64,000 bases of DNA from CBFGRV01 sp965651265 (GTDB lineage: Bacteria; Bacteroidota; Rhodothermia; Rhodothermales; VXPQ01): NCBI GenBank assembly GCA_965651265.1, contig CBFGRV010000013.1:1-64000 (forward strand), in the 5' to 3' direction. The number at the start of each line of letters is the position of its first letter. Position 1 is the stretch's first letter. The position numbers and the translations under genes are program-made. Shown here in pieces: positions 9,155-17,815 of the stretch. Under the pieces are notes generated by a model. The model saw only the letters and a list, made by a program, of their open reading frames with translations, did no database searches and was not told where the DNA came from.

Positions 9155-10234
9155 ATGAGGGCATCAGTGGAGACATACAGAGAAAAGGAGCGAGACGGTC
9201 GACTCTCGGCCCGCTCGCGCGTCGTGCTGACGATCGCATCGCTCCTTCTCCTGTCCGTTTACATCCTGCCGATCTGGAAGATTGATCTCGCGGCACCCCA
9301 ATATCCGGAAGGACTGGGCATGTACATCGAGGTCAACACGATTCGGGGGGCTTCTCCGGGAAATCTGGAAAGCATCAATGGACTAAACCACTACATCGGG
9401 ATGAAGGAGATCCATCCCGAATCCATTCCCGAACTCAAGATCATGCCGTGGCTGTTCGGGATGCTCATCGGGCTCGGTCTCCTTAGCGCGGCGTATGGAC
9501 GCGCCTGGGGCCTCTATGCCTGGACGGGTCTATTCATCGTCCTCGCGATCGCCGGCATGGTCGACTTCTACCTCTGGGAGTACGACTACGGCCACAACCT
9601 GGATCACGAGCGCGCCATCATCAAGGTCCCTGGAATGGTCTACCAACCGCCTCTGATCGGGAGCAAGAAGATGCTCAACATAACGGCCGTCTCGCTACCT
9701 GCAGCAGGGGGAGTGCTGGCGTTTGTTTCCCTGGGGATCGGCGTGGTGTTGAGCGTGATCGAATTTCGGGCAAACCGTGCCGCGAGGAGCGCGGGTGTGC
9801 TGGTGGCTGCAGGCCTTGCGTTGCTCTTCGTGGGATGCTCGAGTGGGCCACGCCCCATCAGGTACGGGCAAGATATCTGCGCTCACTGCCGCATGACGGT
9901 GTCGGATGAGCGATTCGGCGCCGAGCTCGTCACGTCGCGCGGCAAGGTGCTGGTTTTTGACTCGATCGAATGTCTGGGCGCCTACCTAGGCGGGCAGGTT
10001 GGAGAGGGTGGATCGGCATGGGTGACCGACCTGAGCCGGCGCGGCGAACTTCTTGCGGGGACGAGTGCCTCCTATGCACAAAGTGATGCCATTCGCAGTC
10101 CGATGGGCAAGAACCTGGGGGCGTTTGCGTCTGCGGCCGAGCGAGATCGGTTCATCGCAGAGGAGGGCGGACGCCCGTTGGGGTGGGAGGATGTGCTGGT
10201 GTTGACCGCCGACGGGCACCAACACGTTCATTGA
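9155..10234 (+). CDS. nosL: Fusion of nos-cluster membrane protein and NosL copper chaperone
   Basis: One 359-residue frame joins two proteins that I know as separate neighbours in other clade II clusters. Residues 1-205 have helices at about 22-40, 97-113, 119-138 and 174-202, with a periplasmic loop between the first two; this is the unnamed membrane protein usually found after nosZ. Residues 213-359 are NosL, which delivers Cu(I) to NosZ: a hydrophobic stretch ending in LLFVGC (Cys228), then CAHCRM (242-247) and DSIECLGAY (269-277). The former lipoprotein signal of NosL therefore sits as a fifth internal helix. AAAGGAGG at 9139-9146 sets the start at 9155. A sequencing frameshift is not needed to explain it, but would be the alternative. 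Confidence 0.88.
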   Translation: MRASVETYREKERDGRLSARSRVVLTIASLLLLSVYILPIWKIDLAAPQYPEGLGMYIEVNTIRGASPGNLESINGLNHYIGMKEIHPESIPELKIMPWLFGMLIGLGLLSAAYGRAWGLYAWTGLFIVLAIAGMVDFYLWEYDYGHNLDHERAIIKVPGMVYQPPLIGSKKMLNITAVSLPAAGGVLAFVSLGIGVVLSVIEFRANRAARSAGVLVAAGLALLFVGCSSGPRPIRYGQDICAHCRMTVSDERFGAELVTSRGKVLVFDSIECLGAYLGGQVGEGGSAWVTDLSRRGELLAGTSASYAQSDAIRSPMGKNLGAFASAAERDRFIAEEGGRPLGWEDVLVLTADGHQHVH

Positions 10235-10250
10235 GGAGCGGCCAATCACA

Positions 10251-11597
10251 ATGACGCTTTCGATCGTCAAAACGCTCCCCGCGATCATCCTCCTGGTCGG
10301 ATCCCTGACGACCCACGCGGCAGCTCAGAACATGATCCGGGTGGATGTCTCGGGGCCCGTGGCGTCGCTGGGAGATGCCGTGGCTCGGGCCATGCCCGGC
10401 GACGAGATCGTCGTGGGTTCGGGAACGCTCGTGGAGTCCGGAATCGTAGTCGACAAACCGCTGGCTATCCGGGGTGAAGAGGGCGCCGTGATCGAATCGG
10501 TGAAAGGCGATCAGATCATCACCATTCTCTCTGATGACGTCACCATTGAAGGCCTGACCCTGAAGGGCGTGTCGACGAGCTTCGTGGACGATCGATCGGC
10601 TATCCGCGTCGAGCGGGCCGCGAACTGCCGTATTGCCGGCAACCGGATCGACGACGGCTTCTTCGGCATCTACCTCGCACGCGCAACGAGTTGCACGATC
10701 GAGGACAACGTACTCACCGCCTCGAAGGGCCGGCAGACGCAATCGGGCAACGGAATCCACCTGTGGCACTCGACCGACGTTGACATCCGGGGCAACATCA
10801 TAACCGGCCATCGGGACGGGATTTATCTCGAGTTCGCGTCCGGAGTTCACGTGGCCGGCAATCGGGCGTCGAGGAATCTTCGGTACGGACTCCACTTCAT
10901 GTTCTCCGATGACTGCGATTACGACAACAACGAGTTTGTCGACAACGAGGCCGGTGTGGCCGTGATGTACTCGAAGAACGTCTCGATGCGTGGCAACCGC
11001 TTTGTGGACAACTGGGGCCCGAACGCCTTCGGCCTGCTGCTGAAGGACATCACGGATAGCTCGGTCTCCGATAATGTATTCCTCCGAAACACGGTGGGTC
11101 TTTACGCGGACGGCGCCAATCGCATAACGGTTCATCGGAATGATTTCATCGAGAATGGCCGCGCGGTTAGAATTATGGCCAACTCGCTGGATTCCGAGTT
11201 CCGCCACAACAATTTCTCCGCCAACACCTTCGACGTCACCACGAACGGCAAGCAGAGCTTCAGCGCCTTCGAGCAGAACTTCTGGGATGGCTACCGTGGA
11301 TATGACCTCGACCGCGATGGAATCGGCGATGTACCCTTCTATCCGGTTCGGCTATTTGCGCTGATCGTGGAGCGCAATGAGCCCGCAATCATTCTGATGC
11401 GAAGCCTCTTCGTCGACCTGCTCGATGCGGCCGAGCGCGTGGTGCCGCTGCTGATCCCCAAGGCCGTCGTGGATGCGTCGCCGCTCATGCGCCCATTCTC
11501 GGCGGACGACCGGTCAGCGCGACATGTCGCCGTCCACCATACGAAAGATCTGCCCATGCGAACCATCCCAACAAACATAGAGGCATGGAACCGTTGA
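10251..11597 (+). CDS. nosD: Periplasmic NosD, CuZ assembly factor
   Basis: NosD is needed to build the CuZ centre of nitrous oxide reductase and works with the NosFY transporter. The 448-residue protein has a signal peptide (1-25, ending HAAAQ) and is otherwise a right-handed beta-helix of repeated N-x-I/F-x-x-N/G coils (about 90-340), including the family-typical GNGIHLWHS, DGIYLEFA and RYGLHFMFS. The length and repeat register match the family. The gene starts 16 nt after the NosL fusion and its last 13 nt overlap the nosF start, so they are clearly one operon. Confidence 0.93.
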   Translation: MTLSIVKTLPAIILLVGSLTTHAAAQNMIRVDVSGPVASLGDAVARAMPGDEIVVGSGTLVESGIVVDKPLAIRGEEGAVIESVKGDQIITILSDDVTIEGLTLKGVSTSFVDDRSAIRVERAANCRIAGNRIDDGFFGIYLARATSCTIEDNVLTASKGRQTQSGNGIHLWHSTDVDIRGNIITGHRDGIYLEFASGVHVAGNRASRNLRYGLHFMFSDDCDYDNNEFVDNEAGVAVMYSKNVSMRGNRFVDNWGPNAFGLLLKDITDSSVSDNVFLRNTVGLYADGANRITVHRNDFIENGRAVRIMANSLDSEFRHNNFSANTFDVTTNGKQSFSAFEQNFWDGYRGYDLDRDGIGDVPFYPVRLFALIVERNEPAIILMRSLFVDLLDAAERVVPLLIPKAVVDASPLMRPFSADDRSARHVAVHHTKDLPMRTIPTNIEAWNR

Positions 11598-12301
11598 TCA
11601 CCATACTGGGCTTGCGGAAGTCGTTTGGTCGCCTGGATGTGCTCAGGGGCATCGACCTCGCCATTGACAGAGGCATCGTGACGGCGGTGGTCGGGCACAA
11701 CGGTTCGGGAAAGACGACGCTTATCAAGACGATCCTTGGTCTCGTGCGGCCGGATAGCGGCATCGTACAGTTCGATGGTCGCGTGGTCAATGGCGAGGCC
11801 ACCTATCGAAACCAGGTCGGCTACATGCCGCAAGCGGTGCGGTTTCCTGACAATCTGACGGCGCTCGATCTGTTCAAGATGCTGGAGGACTTGCGCGGGC
11901 GCTCGGCGGCCAACCGGGAGCGTCTCATCGAGCGGTTTCGTCTGGGCCCCGAGCTCAGCAAGCCTCTTCGAACGCTGTCAGGCGGGACCCGGCAGAAGGT
12001 CAGCGCTGTGACGGCTTTTATGTTTCAACCTGAGCTGCTCATACTGGACGAGCCAACGGCCGGCCTCGACCCGGTCTCCAGCAGCATCCTCAAAGATATG
12101 ATCGAGGAAGAGCGACGCCAGGGCCGCACCATCCTTCTGACCTCGCACATCATGAGCGAGATCGAGGAACTGTCCGACAGGGTCGTTTTCCTCCAGGATG
12201 GCCGGATCAGGTACGAGGGCAATGTAGCGACACTCCGCATTGCTACCGGAGAAGCCAATCTGGAACGCGCCATCGCACAAATGATGGAGGAGGCGGCATG
12301 A
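11585..12301 (+). CDS. nosF: NosF, ABC transporter ATPase
   Basis: ATPase subunit of the NosFY transporter, thought to supply a sulfur species for CuZ assembly. All nucleotide-binding motifs are intact: Walker A GHNGSGKTT (37-45), Q-loop Gln83, signature LSGGTRQK (131-138), Walker B LLILDEPTAGLDP (151-163) and the switch His188 in LTSH. The length is 238 residues. The start overlaps nosD by 13 nt and the stop overlaps nosY by 4 nt (ATGA), so translation of the three is coupled. The position in the nos cluster decides the name over a general ABC ATPase. Confidence 0.94.
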   Translation: MEPLITILGLRKSFGRLDVLRGIDLAIDRGIVTAVVGHNGSGKTTLIKTILGLVRPDSGIVQFDGRVVNGEATYRNQVGYMPQAVRFPDNLTALDLFKMLEDLRGRSAANRERLIERFRLGPELSKPLRTLSGGTRQKVSAVTAFMFQPELLILDEPTAGLDPVSSSILKDMIEEERRQGRTILLTSHIMSEIEELSDRVVFLQDGRIRYEGNVATLRIATGEANLERAIAQMMEEAA

Positions 12302-13164
12302 GCGCGACAGCTCGTCTGTATAGGGTGATCGGGAACGACCGCAGTGGCAACGTGCCCGCGGGATCGGTGACCGGGGTCGCCGTGGTCCGCAAGGTGGGCC
12401 TGTTCCAGTTGCAGGATGTTCTCCGAAGCCGCTGGTTGACGCTCTACGGGCTGTTTTTCGCCGCGCTCGCCGAAGGATTGCTGCGGTTCGGTGGCGGAAC
12501 GAGCCAGGCGCTGGTTGGCCTTACCCAGGTGGTGCTCCTCGTGGTGCCGCTCGTAGGGATCGTCTTTGGGACCATGTATCTCTATAGCGCACGCGAATAC
12601 ATAGAGCTCCTGCTCACGCAGCCGGTTCGGCGAGATCAGCTATTCGGCGGTCTGTACCTCGGACTCATTGCGCCGCTTGTCGCGGCATTCGTGGTCGGCG
12701 TATCGCTTCCCTTTTTGATTCGAGGCGTACCGCCCGATGCCGCCGGCTCCCTGGCGACGATGCTGACGGCAGGCATCTTTCTGACGCTCGTATTCGCCGG
12801 CCTTGCCTTTCCGATCGCCATTCGGAACGAGGAGCGCGCGCGTGGACTCGCCCTTTCGCTTGGGGTGTGGCTCGGGCTAACCGTCGTCTACGACGCCATC
12901 ATCCTGCTGCTCCTGGAGGTGGCCATCGACTACCCGATGGAGCTTCCGGCGCTGATCGCCGCGCTCGTGAATCCAGTAGATCTTGCTCGCATCCTCCTAT
13001 TGCTCCAGTTCGACGTCGCCGCGCTGATGGGATACACGGGCGCCGTTTTCGAGCGATTCTTTGGAAGCGTCCTGGGCGGATTGGTAGCCTTCGGCGTGCT
13101 GACGCTGTGGACGATCGCCCCCTTCGCCCTCGGCCGTTGCTGGTTCCGACGGAAAGATTTTTGA
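12298..13164 (+). CDS. nosY: NosY, ABC transporter permease
   Basis: Membrane subunit of the NosFY transporter. About 40 cytosolic residues are followed by six predicted helices (near 46-62, 72-95, 118-142, 150-172, 183-208 and 258-280 of 288 residues), the usual ABC-2 topology. The motif LYSAREYIELLLTQPVRRDQ is the conserved cytosolic turn of NosY-type permeases. It begins inside the nosF stop codon. It ends three bases before the convergent DUF411 gene, so no separate terminator fits between them. Confidence 0.92.
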   Translation: MSATARLYRVIGNDRSGNVPAGSVTGVAVVRKVGLFQLQDVLRSRWLTLYGLFFAALAEGLLRFGGGTSQALVGLTQVVLLVVPLVGIVFGTMYLYSAREYIELLLTQPVRRDQLFGGLYLGLIAPLVAAFVVGVSLPFLIRGVPPDAAGSLATMLTAGIFLTLVFAGLAFPIAIRNEERARGLALSLGVWLGLTVVYDAIILLLLEVAIDYPMELPALIAALVNPVDLARILLLLQFDVAALMGYTGAVFERFFGSVLGGLVAFGVLTLWTIAPFALGRCWFRRKDF

Positions 13165-13167
13165 CCG

Positions 13168-13632
13168 CTACTCCACGGAAGCGAAGACGGATCGCTTTCC
13201 GTTCTTCTGGAAAGCGATGATGTCATACGGATCCTTGCGGTCACCGTCTTCCATCCCGGGCGTTCCGACGGGCATTCCTGGAACCGCGATCCCGACGACA
13301 TCAGGCTTCTCGCTCAGCATATTCTTGATGTCGTCGGCGGGAACGTGGCCCTCGACCACGTAGCCATCAACGAGCGCCGTATGGCACGACCGAAGATCCC
13401 CCGGCACGCCGTACCGGACCTTCAGCTCAGCGGTGTCGTGGGTGTCGATCGTCCGCACCTTGAAGCCGTTCTCCTCGAGGTGGTCCACCCATTTAGCGCA
13501 GCAGCCGCAGGTTGGGCTTTTGTAGACCGTGATCGACGGTAAATCCTGGCCGGATGATTGGCGGAAGGCGATAACCGCGACCGCGATGCCCGCTCCGATG
13601 AGAAAAGCGGCGAGAATGCGGGACTTCTTCAT
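13168..13632 (-). CDS. DUF411 periplasmic metal-binding protein
   Basis: Member of the DUF411 family, small exported proteins with a thioredoxin-like fold linked to copper handling. An N-terminal anchor (about 4-22) is followed by the cysteine cluster SPTCGCCAKW (Cys42, Cys44, Cys45), then SCHT (Cys83, His84) and GHVPA (95-99), all typical of the family. The length is 154 residues. It converges on nosY with only a 3-bp gap. Because the nos cluster needs copper in the periplasm, a role in copper supply or buffering for NosZ is a reasonable inference, not shown. Overlapping inverted repeats precede the gene. Confidence 0.9.
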   Translation of the reverse strand: MKKSRILAAFLIGAGIAVAVIAFRQSSGQDLPSITVYKSPTCGCCAKWVDHLEENGFKVRTIDTHDTAELKVRYGVPGDLRSCHTALVDGYVVEGHVPADDIKNMLSEKPDVVGIAVPGMPVGTPGMEDGDRKDPYDIIAFQKNGKRSVFASVE

Positions 13633-13664
13633 GAGTAGACCTTAATGTTACGGGGAGGTGTCTT

Positions 13665-13699
13665 CTGAAAGACTGCTTTCAGGGGGTTGTTCCCCTGAA
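13665..13699 (-). promoter_or_regulatory. Two overlapping inverted repeats before DUF411 gene
   Basis: Read on the minus strand, TTCAGGGG-6 nt-CCCCTGAA (13699-13692 and 13685-13678) is followed by CTGAAAG-4 nt-CTTTCAG (13682-13676 and 13671-13665). Both stems are perfect and share the CTGAA bases, so only one hairpin can form at a time. They end 33 nt before the DUF411 start. They could be an RNA switch or attenuator, or two operator half-sites for a metal-sensing repressor. Confidence 0.5.
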
Positions 13700-13813
13700 T
13701 CCTGCTGGCTCGCTGCCGGCTGGTTTACTCTGATGATTGCTAACCATCGAGCCGCCCCATCGCACATCCAGGCTTGCATATTGGAACTATGTAAGACGAG
13801 AGCGGATACTTAG

Positions 13814-13827
13814 TTGAACCGGTTCGA
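13814..13827. promoter_or_regulatory. LacI-type operator at the repressor gene
   Basis: TTGAACCGGTTCGA is a near-perfect dyad centred on the CG step, the form bound by LacI-family repressors. It lies 36 nt before the LacI-type gene and so suggests self-control. It matches the site before the symporter gene at 13 of 14 positions. Confidence 0.7.
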
Positions 13828-13862
13828 TCAAGTTTTCCTCCACTCACCCTTCCATCCCATTC

Positions 13863-14897
13863 ATGCGAAACCCGACGATCGACGATGTAGCCAAGCGGGC
13901 CGGCTTCTCCAAAGCGACCGTCTCCGCTGTACTGAACGATTCCTCGAAGGTCAAGGACTCCACCCGGCGAAAAATCCTCGACGTAATGGAGGACCTCAAC
14001 TACCGGCCGCGCGCCTCGGCCAGGAACGGTTTTCGGCCGGGGGCCGATCGGAGTTTAGGTCTGATCATCAAGGAGATCGATAACCCTTATTATGGACAGA
14101 TCGTTGCCGGCGCGAGGTCATACGCGAACGATCGTGGGTACACCGTATTGACCGGGAGCTCCGAAGGGGACTACGAGGCCGAGCAGCACATCGTCAACGT
14201 ACTAAAGTCGAAGGACGTGGACGGATTGATCATCGTCCCGTTGTTGGATGAGGAGGCCGACCTGTCGTATCTGTTCGAACTGAAGCGCCGCAATTTTCCG
14301 TTCGTGCTGTTGGAGAGTATTCGCGGCGTTCCCGCGAGCGTGATCGACATCGACAATGTTGCTGCGTCGAAAGCTGCAACCGAATACCTCATTGAGAACG
14401 GACACGAGCGGATCGTTCACTTTGCGGGACCTCACTACTCCACGCATAGCGCCGAGCGGATCGAGGGCATGCGCCGCGCCTACAGTGAGACCTCGCTCGT
14501 TTTTTCGAAGGACAGCATCATTCCCACCGGTGCCTATGCGGCCGACGGCTACCGCGCCGCGCTTGAGTACCTGCGATCGGTTGGCCGTTCACGTGCCACG
14601 GCGTTCTCGTGCTACAATGACCTCGTTGCCATCGGAGTCCTGCGCGCGTGCAACGAAATGGGATTGGACGTGCCCGGCGACGTCTCTGTGGTCGGGTATG
14701 ACGACATCGATTTGCTGGAGTACCTGCCGCTGAAACTGACGACGGTCCGCGTGCCGAGATTCGAGATGGGACGCAAAGCGGCGGAGCTGATGATCAAACA
14801 TATCGAAAGCAAAGAGAAGCTTCCGCCCGAGCGGATCGACCTGGAGGCGGAGCTCGTCATCAGGGAGTCGACCCGCAATATAGCCAGCGGCGGCTAA
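13863..14897 (+). CDS. LacI-family transcriptional regulator
   Basis: DNA-binding repressor with an N-terminal helix-turn-helix (TIDDVAKRAGFSKATVSAVL, 5-24), the minor-groove hinge helix (about 46-58) and a sugar-binding periplasmic-protein-like core (60-340), including DGLIIVPL (about 120-127) and VVGYDDIDLLEYLPLKLTTV, typical of the family. The length of 344 residues is normal. It converges with galK (gap 15 bp) and has an operator-like dyad upstream. Matching dyads before the symporter and GH172 genes suggest that it controls this locus. The effector is probably a sugar released from the substrate, but which one cannot be told. An in-frame TTG at 13814 inside the dyad is a less likely start. 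Confidence 0.94.
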   Translation: MRNPTIDDVAKRAGFSKATVSAVLNDSSKVKDSTRRKILDVMEDLNYRPRASARNGFRPGADRSLGLIIKEIDNPYYGQIVAGARSYANDRGYTVLTGSSEGDYEAEQHIVNVLKSKDVDGLIIVPLLDEEADLSYLFELKRRNFPFVLLESIRGVPASVIDIDNVAASKAATEYLIENGHERIVHFAGPHYSTHSAERIEGMRRAYSETSLVFSKDSIIPTGAYAADGYRAALEYLRSVGRSRATAFSCYNDLVAIGVLRACNEMGLDVPGDVSVVGYDDIDLLEYLPLKLTTVRVPRFEMGRKAAELMIKHIESKEKLPPERIDLEAELVIRESTRNIASGG

Positions 14898-14912
14898 CGT
14901 CCGACCGGGATC

Positions 14913-16127
14913 TCAGGGATCCTCGTTGAGAACCTCCGTTTCGTGGTTCTGCTTCAGCACGTAGATCCTCGGCTCGCGACCAACTTGGCGTCTGTATGTG
15001 GAGCGAAGCGCCCTAATCAATCCGGATACGGCGTCTCGCTCGACAAGATTGATGGTGGCGCCGCCGAATCCTCCTCCTGTCATTCGGGCACCAAGTACGC
15101 CGTCACAATCCTGGGCTGTCTCGACGAGAAGGTCCAACTCGGCAGAGCTAACCTCGAACAAGTCGCGCAGGCTCTGATGCGATTCGTTCATTCGGTCCCC
15201 GAAGGCGTTGAAATCGCCGGCGAGTAGCGCGTCACGGGCGTTGACGACGCGTGCGTTCTCGGTGACTACGTGACGTGCCCGGTTTTCGAGCGTTTGGTCA
15301 AGCGAGCCGCGCGCCTGTTTCAATAGATCGATGGTAACATCGCGAAGCGACATGATGCCTGAGTCAAGCCGCTTCATTACGTCCACGATCTGATGACATT
15401 CTTTCTGACGCTCGCTGTATTTCGAATCGGCGAGCTTCCTGGTCACACCGCTATCTGCAATGACAAGGGCCAATCCGGCCTCCTCGAGCGGAAGCGGCAC
15501 GTGCTCGTACTCCAGACTGCGGCAGTCCAGAAACAGGGCATGCTTGGTCCGGCCCAGGCGCGATGCGAACTGATCCATGATACCGCACTCGACCCCGGCA
15601 TAACGGTGCTCGACAGTCTGACAGAGCAGCGCCGTCTCGACGGCCCCAAGCCCGAGGTCGAAGAGCCGATTCACGCCAAAGACGACAGCCACCTCGAGGG
15701 CTGCCGATGAGCTCAAGCCCGCTCCGGTCGGCACGTCTCCGTAAATGAGCAAATCGAGGCCGGTGCGCAGCAGGCCGCGGCGTCTCAACTCCTCCACGGC
15801 GCCCGTCACGTAGCTCATCCAATGGCCGGACCGAACGGGTGGGCGCTGGGTGAGCATGTAGTCGAGCGATTCTCCGTAATTGACGGAAAAGAGATGGATC
15901 TCTTGATCGGATCGTTTACGAAGGACGGCGTAGACATCGAGATCGATCGTCATCGGGAGCACGAATCCCTCGTTGTAATCCGTGTGGTCACCGATGAGGT
16001 TGACTCGACCGGGAGCTCGAACAACCAGTCTGCCAATGTTAGATTGGTATTGATTCGCGAAGACCTTCAGTAGATGATCGACGATTATATCCGTCGATTG
16101 GTCGACCTCGCTACTCGACGACATCAT
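14913..16127 (-). CDS. galK: Galactokinase
   Basis: Phosphorylates alpha-D-galactose at C1 with ATP, the first committed step of the Leloir pathway, in the cytosol. This GHMP kinase carries the galactokinase signature GRVNLIGDHTDYNEG (40-54), with Asp47 where Glu is usual, the ATP loop GAGLSSSAALE (135-145), and the catalytic pair Arg37 and Asp185 (in ECGIMDQFAS). A glycine motif GARMTGGGFGG lies near the C-terminus. The length of 404 residues is normal. Start ATG codons at 16127 and 16124 are preceded by ATAGGGA. It is 22 nt downstream of the symporter gene, so transport and phosphorylation are coupled. No galT or galE is in the window. Confidence 0.95.
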   Translation of the reverse strand: MMSSSSEVDQSTDIIVDHLLKVFANQYQSNIGRLVVRAPGRVNLIGDHTDYNEGFVLPMTIDLDVYAVLRKRSDQEIHLFSVNYGESLDYMLTQRPPVRSGHWMSYVTGAVEELRRRGLLRTGLDLLIYGDVPTGAGLSSSAALEVAVVFGVNRLFDLGLGAVETALLCQTVEHRYAGVECGIMDQFASRLGRTKHALFLDCRSLEYEHVPLPLEEAGLALVIADSGVTRKLADSKYSERQKECHQIVDVMKRLDSGIMSLRDVTIDLLKQARGSLDQTLENRARHVVTENARVVNARDALLAGDFNAFGDRMNESHQSLRDLFEVSSAELDLLVETAQDCDGVLGARMTGGGFGGATINLVERDAVSGLIRALRSTYRRQVGREPRIYVLKQNHETEVLNEDP

Positions 16128-16149
16128 TTATCCCTATTGGGCGTCAGAC

Positions 16150-17676
16150 TTACCAGAAAATGATGTACAACACGGCCGTTGCCGCCACGATCAAACCGCC
16201 AACCAGTTTCCCATATCGCATTTGTTCTAGGTTGATCTCGAAGACCGGAAGTTTCTTTGGTTCAGAAAGTGGACGCATTTTCGTCACGATCCCCATGAAG
16301 AGCGAAAGGACAAGGAAAGTGATCATCATATGGTGGAGAAATGCGACGTCCGGAAGAGTCCAGAGGAGGGTCCCGTAAACCGGAATTCCTAACAGCATCG
16401 CGCCGACGGCCGCAAGCGGAGGGGTTCGCGGTGAGAATAGGCCGAATAGGAACGCCGCGACGATGCCCGGGGAGATGAATCCCCAGAACATCTGGATATA
16501 CTGAAAAACACTCCCGGCCGCTCCTACGAGTGGAGCCCAGAGACATCCCACCAGCACCAGAGCGGCCGTCGCAATCCTGCCGACCGTCACGAAATGCTTC
16601 GGCGATACCTCACGCTTGATCCAGTGCCGCTTGTAAAGATCGATCGTGAAGATGGTCGCAGCGGAGTTCAGCATGGAGTCGAGCGAGCTCATCACGGCTC
16701 CGAAAAGTGCGGCGAACATGAAGCCGGTGAGTCCCATCGGCAGAATCTCCCGGATCATGACGGGATAGGCCTGGTCGGCCATCGCGACCTGGTCGGCGTA
16801 CAGCTCGGCGGCCATGATCCCGGGGAACACGATGATGAACGGGATGATCAGCTTGAGGGAAGCGGCCAGGAAAATGCCTTTCTGGCCCTCGACGAGTGAC
16901 CGCGCGCCGAGCGTCCGCTGGGTGATGAACTGATTCATGCCCCAGTAAAAGAGGTTGGGTATCCACAGGCCGCCGACGAACACCGCCACCCAGGGCATTT
17001 CGGGATGATCCCACGGCAACACCGTGGTCAGCTTATCACCGGCCATCTCCATGAAGGGCCCGATGCCGCCGATGGCCTGAAAACCCAGAAACATCACGAG
17101 AAGCCCGCCCAGCAGGAGGGCGAGGCCCTGTATGAGGTCGGACCAGACGACGGCGCCTAGCCCCCCGTAAATCGTATAGATGCCTGCTGAGATACCGATC
17201 AGCCAGATTCCGGTGACCAGATCGATCTCAAATATGGATGCGAGGGCGAGGGCTCCGGAATAAAGGACAGAGGCGAGCGCGACGAAGACATAGGCGAGCA
17301 TCATGAACGTGGCCATGATGGCGCGCGCCTTCGCATCGTAGCGGTACTCCAGGTATTCAGGCATCGTGTAGATGCCGGCCTTCAGGAACCGTGGGAGGAA
17401 GAAGAGCGCCACGATGACGAGCGTAACAGCCGCCATCCACTCGTAGCTCGCGATGGCCAGGCCCAGCTCGTATCCGCGGCCTGCCATCCCCACAAAATGC
17501 TCGGTCGAGATATTGGATGCGATCAGGGAGATGCCGATCAGCCACCAGGAGAGCTTCCTCCCTGCCAGAAAATAATCCTCGTCGGTCTTCTCATTGCGGG
17601 ATGCACGCAACGAGACGCCTATCACCATGACGATGAAGGCACAGAAAACGACGGTGTCAATCAGCCCAAGCTGCAT
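16150..17676 (-). CDS. Sodium/sugar symporter (SSS family)
   Basis: Inner-membrane transporter of the sodium:solute symporter family, close in pattern to SGLT-like sugar carriers. About 13-14 hydrophobic helices span 508 residues. Family features include GISLIASNISTEHFVGMAGR (48-67), with the Ser/Asn-rich first core helix, and the YTIYGGLGAVVWSDLIQG segment near 165-182. It is followed after 22 nt by galK, which makes galactose or a related sugar the likely substrate. A LacI-type operator dyad is centred about 57 nt before the start, so expression is probably repressed without inducer. AAAGGA lies rather far (about 18 nt) upstream of the ATG. Confidence 0.92.
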   Translation of the reverse strand: MQLGLIDTVVFCAFIVMVIGVSLRASRNEKTDEDYFLAGRKLSWWLIGISLIASNISTEHFVGMAGRGYELGLAIASYEWMAAVTLVIVALFFLPRFLKAGIYTMPEYLEYRYDAKARAIMATFMMLAYVFVALASVLYSGALALASIFEIDLVTGIWLIGISAGIYTIYGGLGAVVWSDLIQGLALLLGGLLVMFLGFQAIGGIGPFMEMAGDKLTTVLPWDHPEMPWVAVFVGGLWIPNLFYWGMNQFITQRTLGARSLVEGQKGIFLAASLKLIIPFIIVFPGIMAAELYADQVAMADQAYPVMIREILPMGLTGFMFAALFGAVMSSLDSMLNSAATIFTIDLYKRHWIKREVSPKHFVTVGRIATAALVLVGCLWAPLVGAAGSVFQYIQMFWGFISPGIVAAFLFGLFSPRTPPLAAVGAMLLGIPVYGTLLWTLPDVAFLHHMMITFLVLSLFMGIVTKMRPLSEPKKLPVFEINLEQMRYGKLVGGLIVAATAVLYIIFW

Positions 17677-17726
17677 GTAGGGGCGAGCGCTTGTCCTTTG
17701 AGATCCTCAACTGCGAATGAATCAGG

Positions 17727-17740
17727 TTGAACCGATTCGA
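17727..17740. promoter_or_regulatory. LacI-type operator before symporter-galK
   Basis: TTGAACCGATTCGA differs at one base from the dyad at the LacI gene (13814-13827). It lies 51 nt before the symporter start, a fitting place for repression of the symporter-galK pair. Confidence 0.7.
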
Positions 17741-17815
17741 TAGTTTTCAAACCGAATAATACTAACAGAGACGTCCAACAAATTCAACCACACCCTTTAG
17801 ATCGTGCGGACGACA

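Noticed and set aside
10152..11207. Long open frame on the minus strand opposite nosD
   Set aside because: It is fully antisense to a well-supported nosD and its protein has no recognisable domain; long antisense frames are expected at this GC content.
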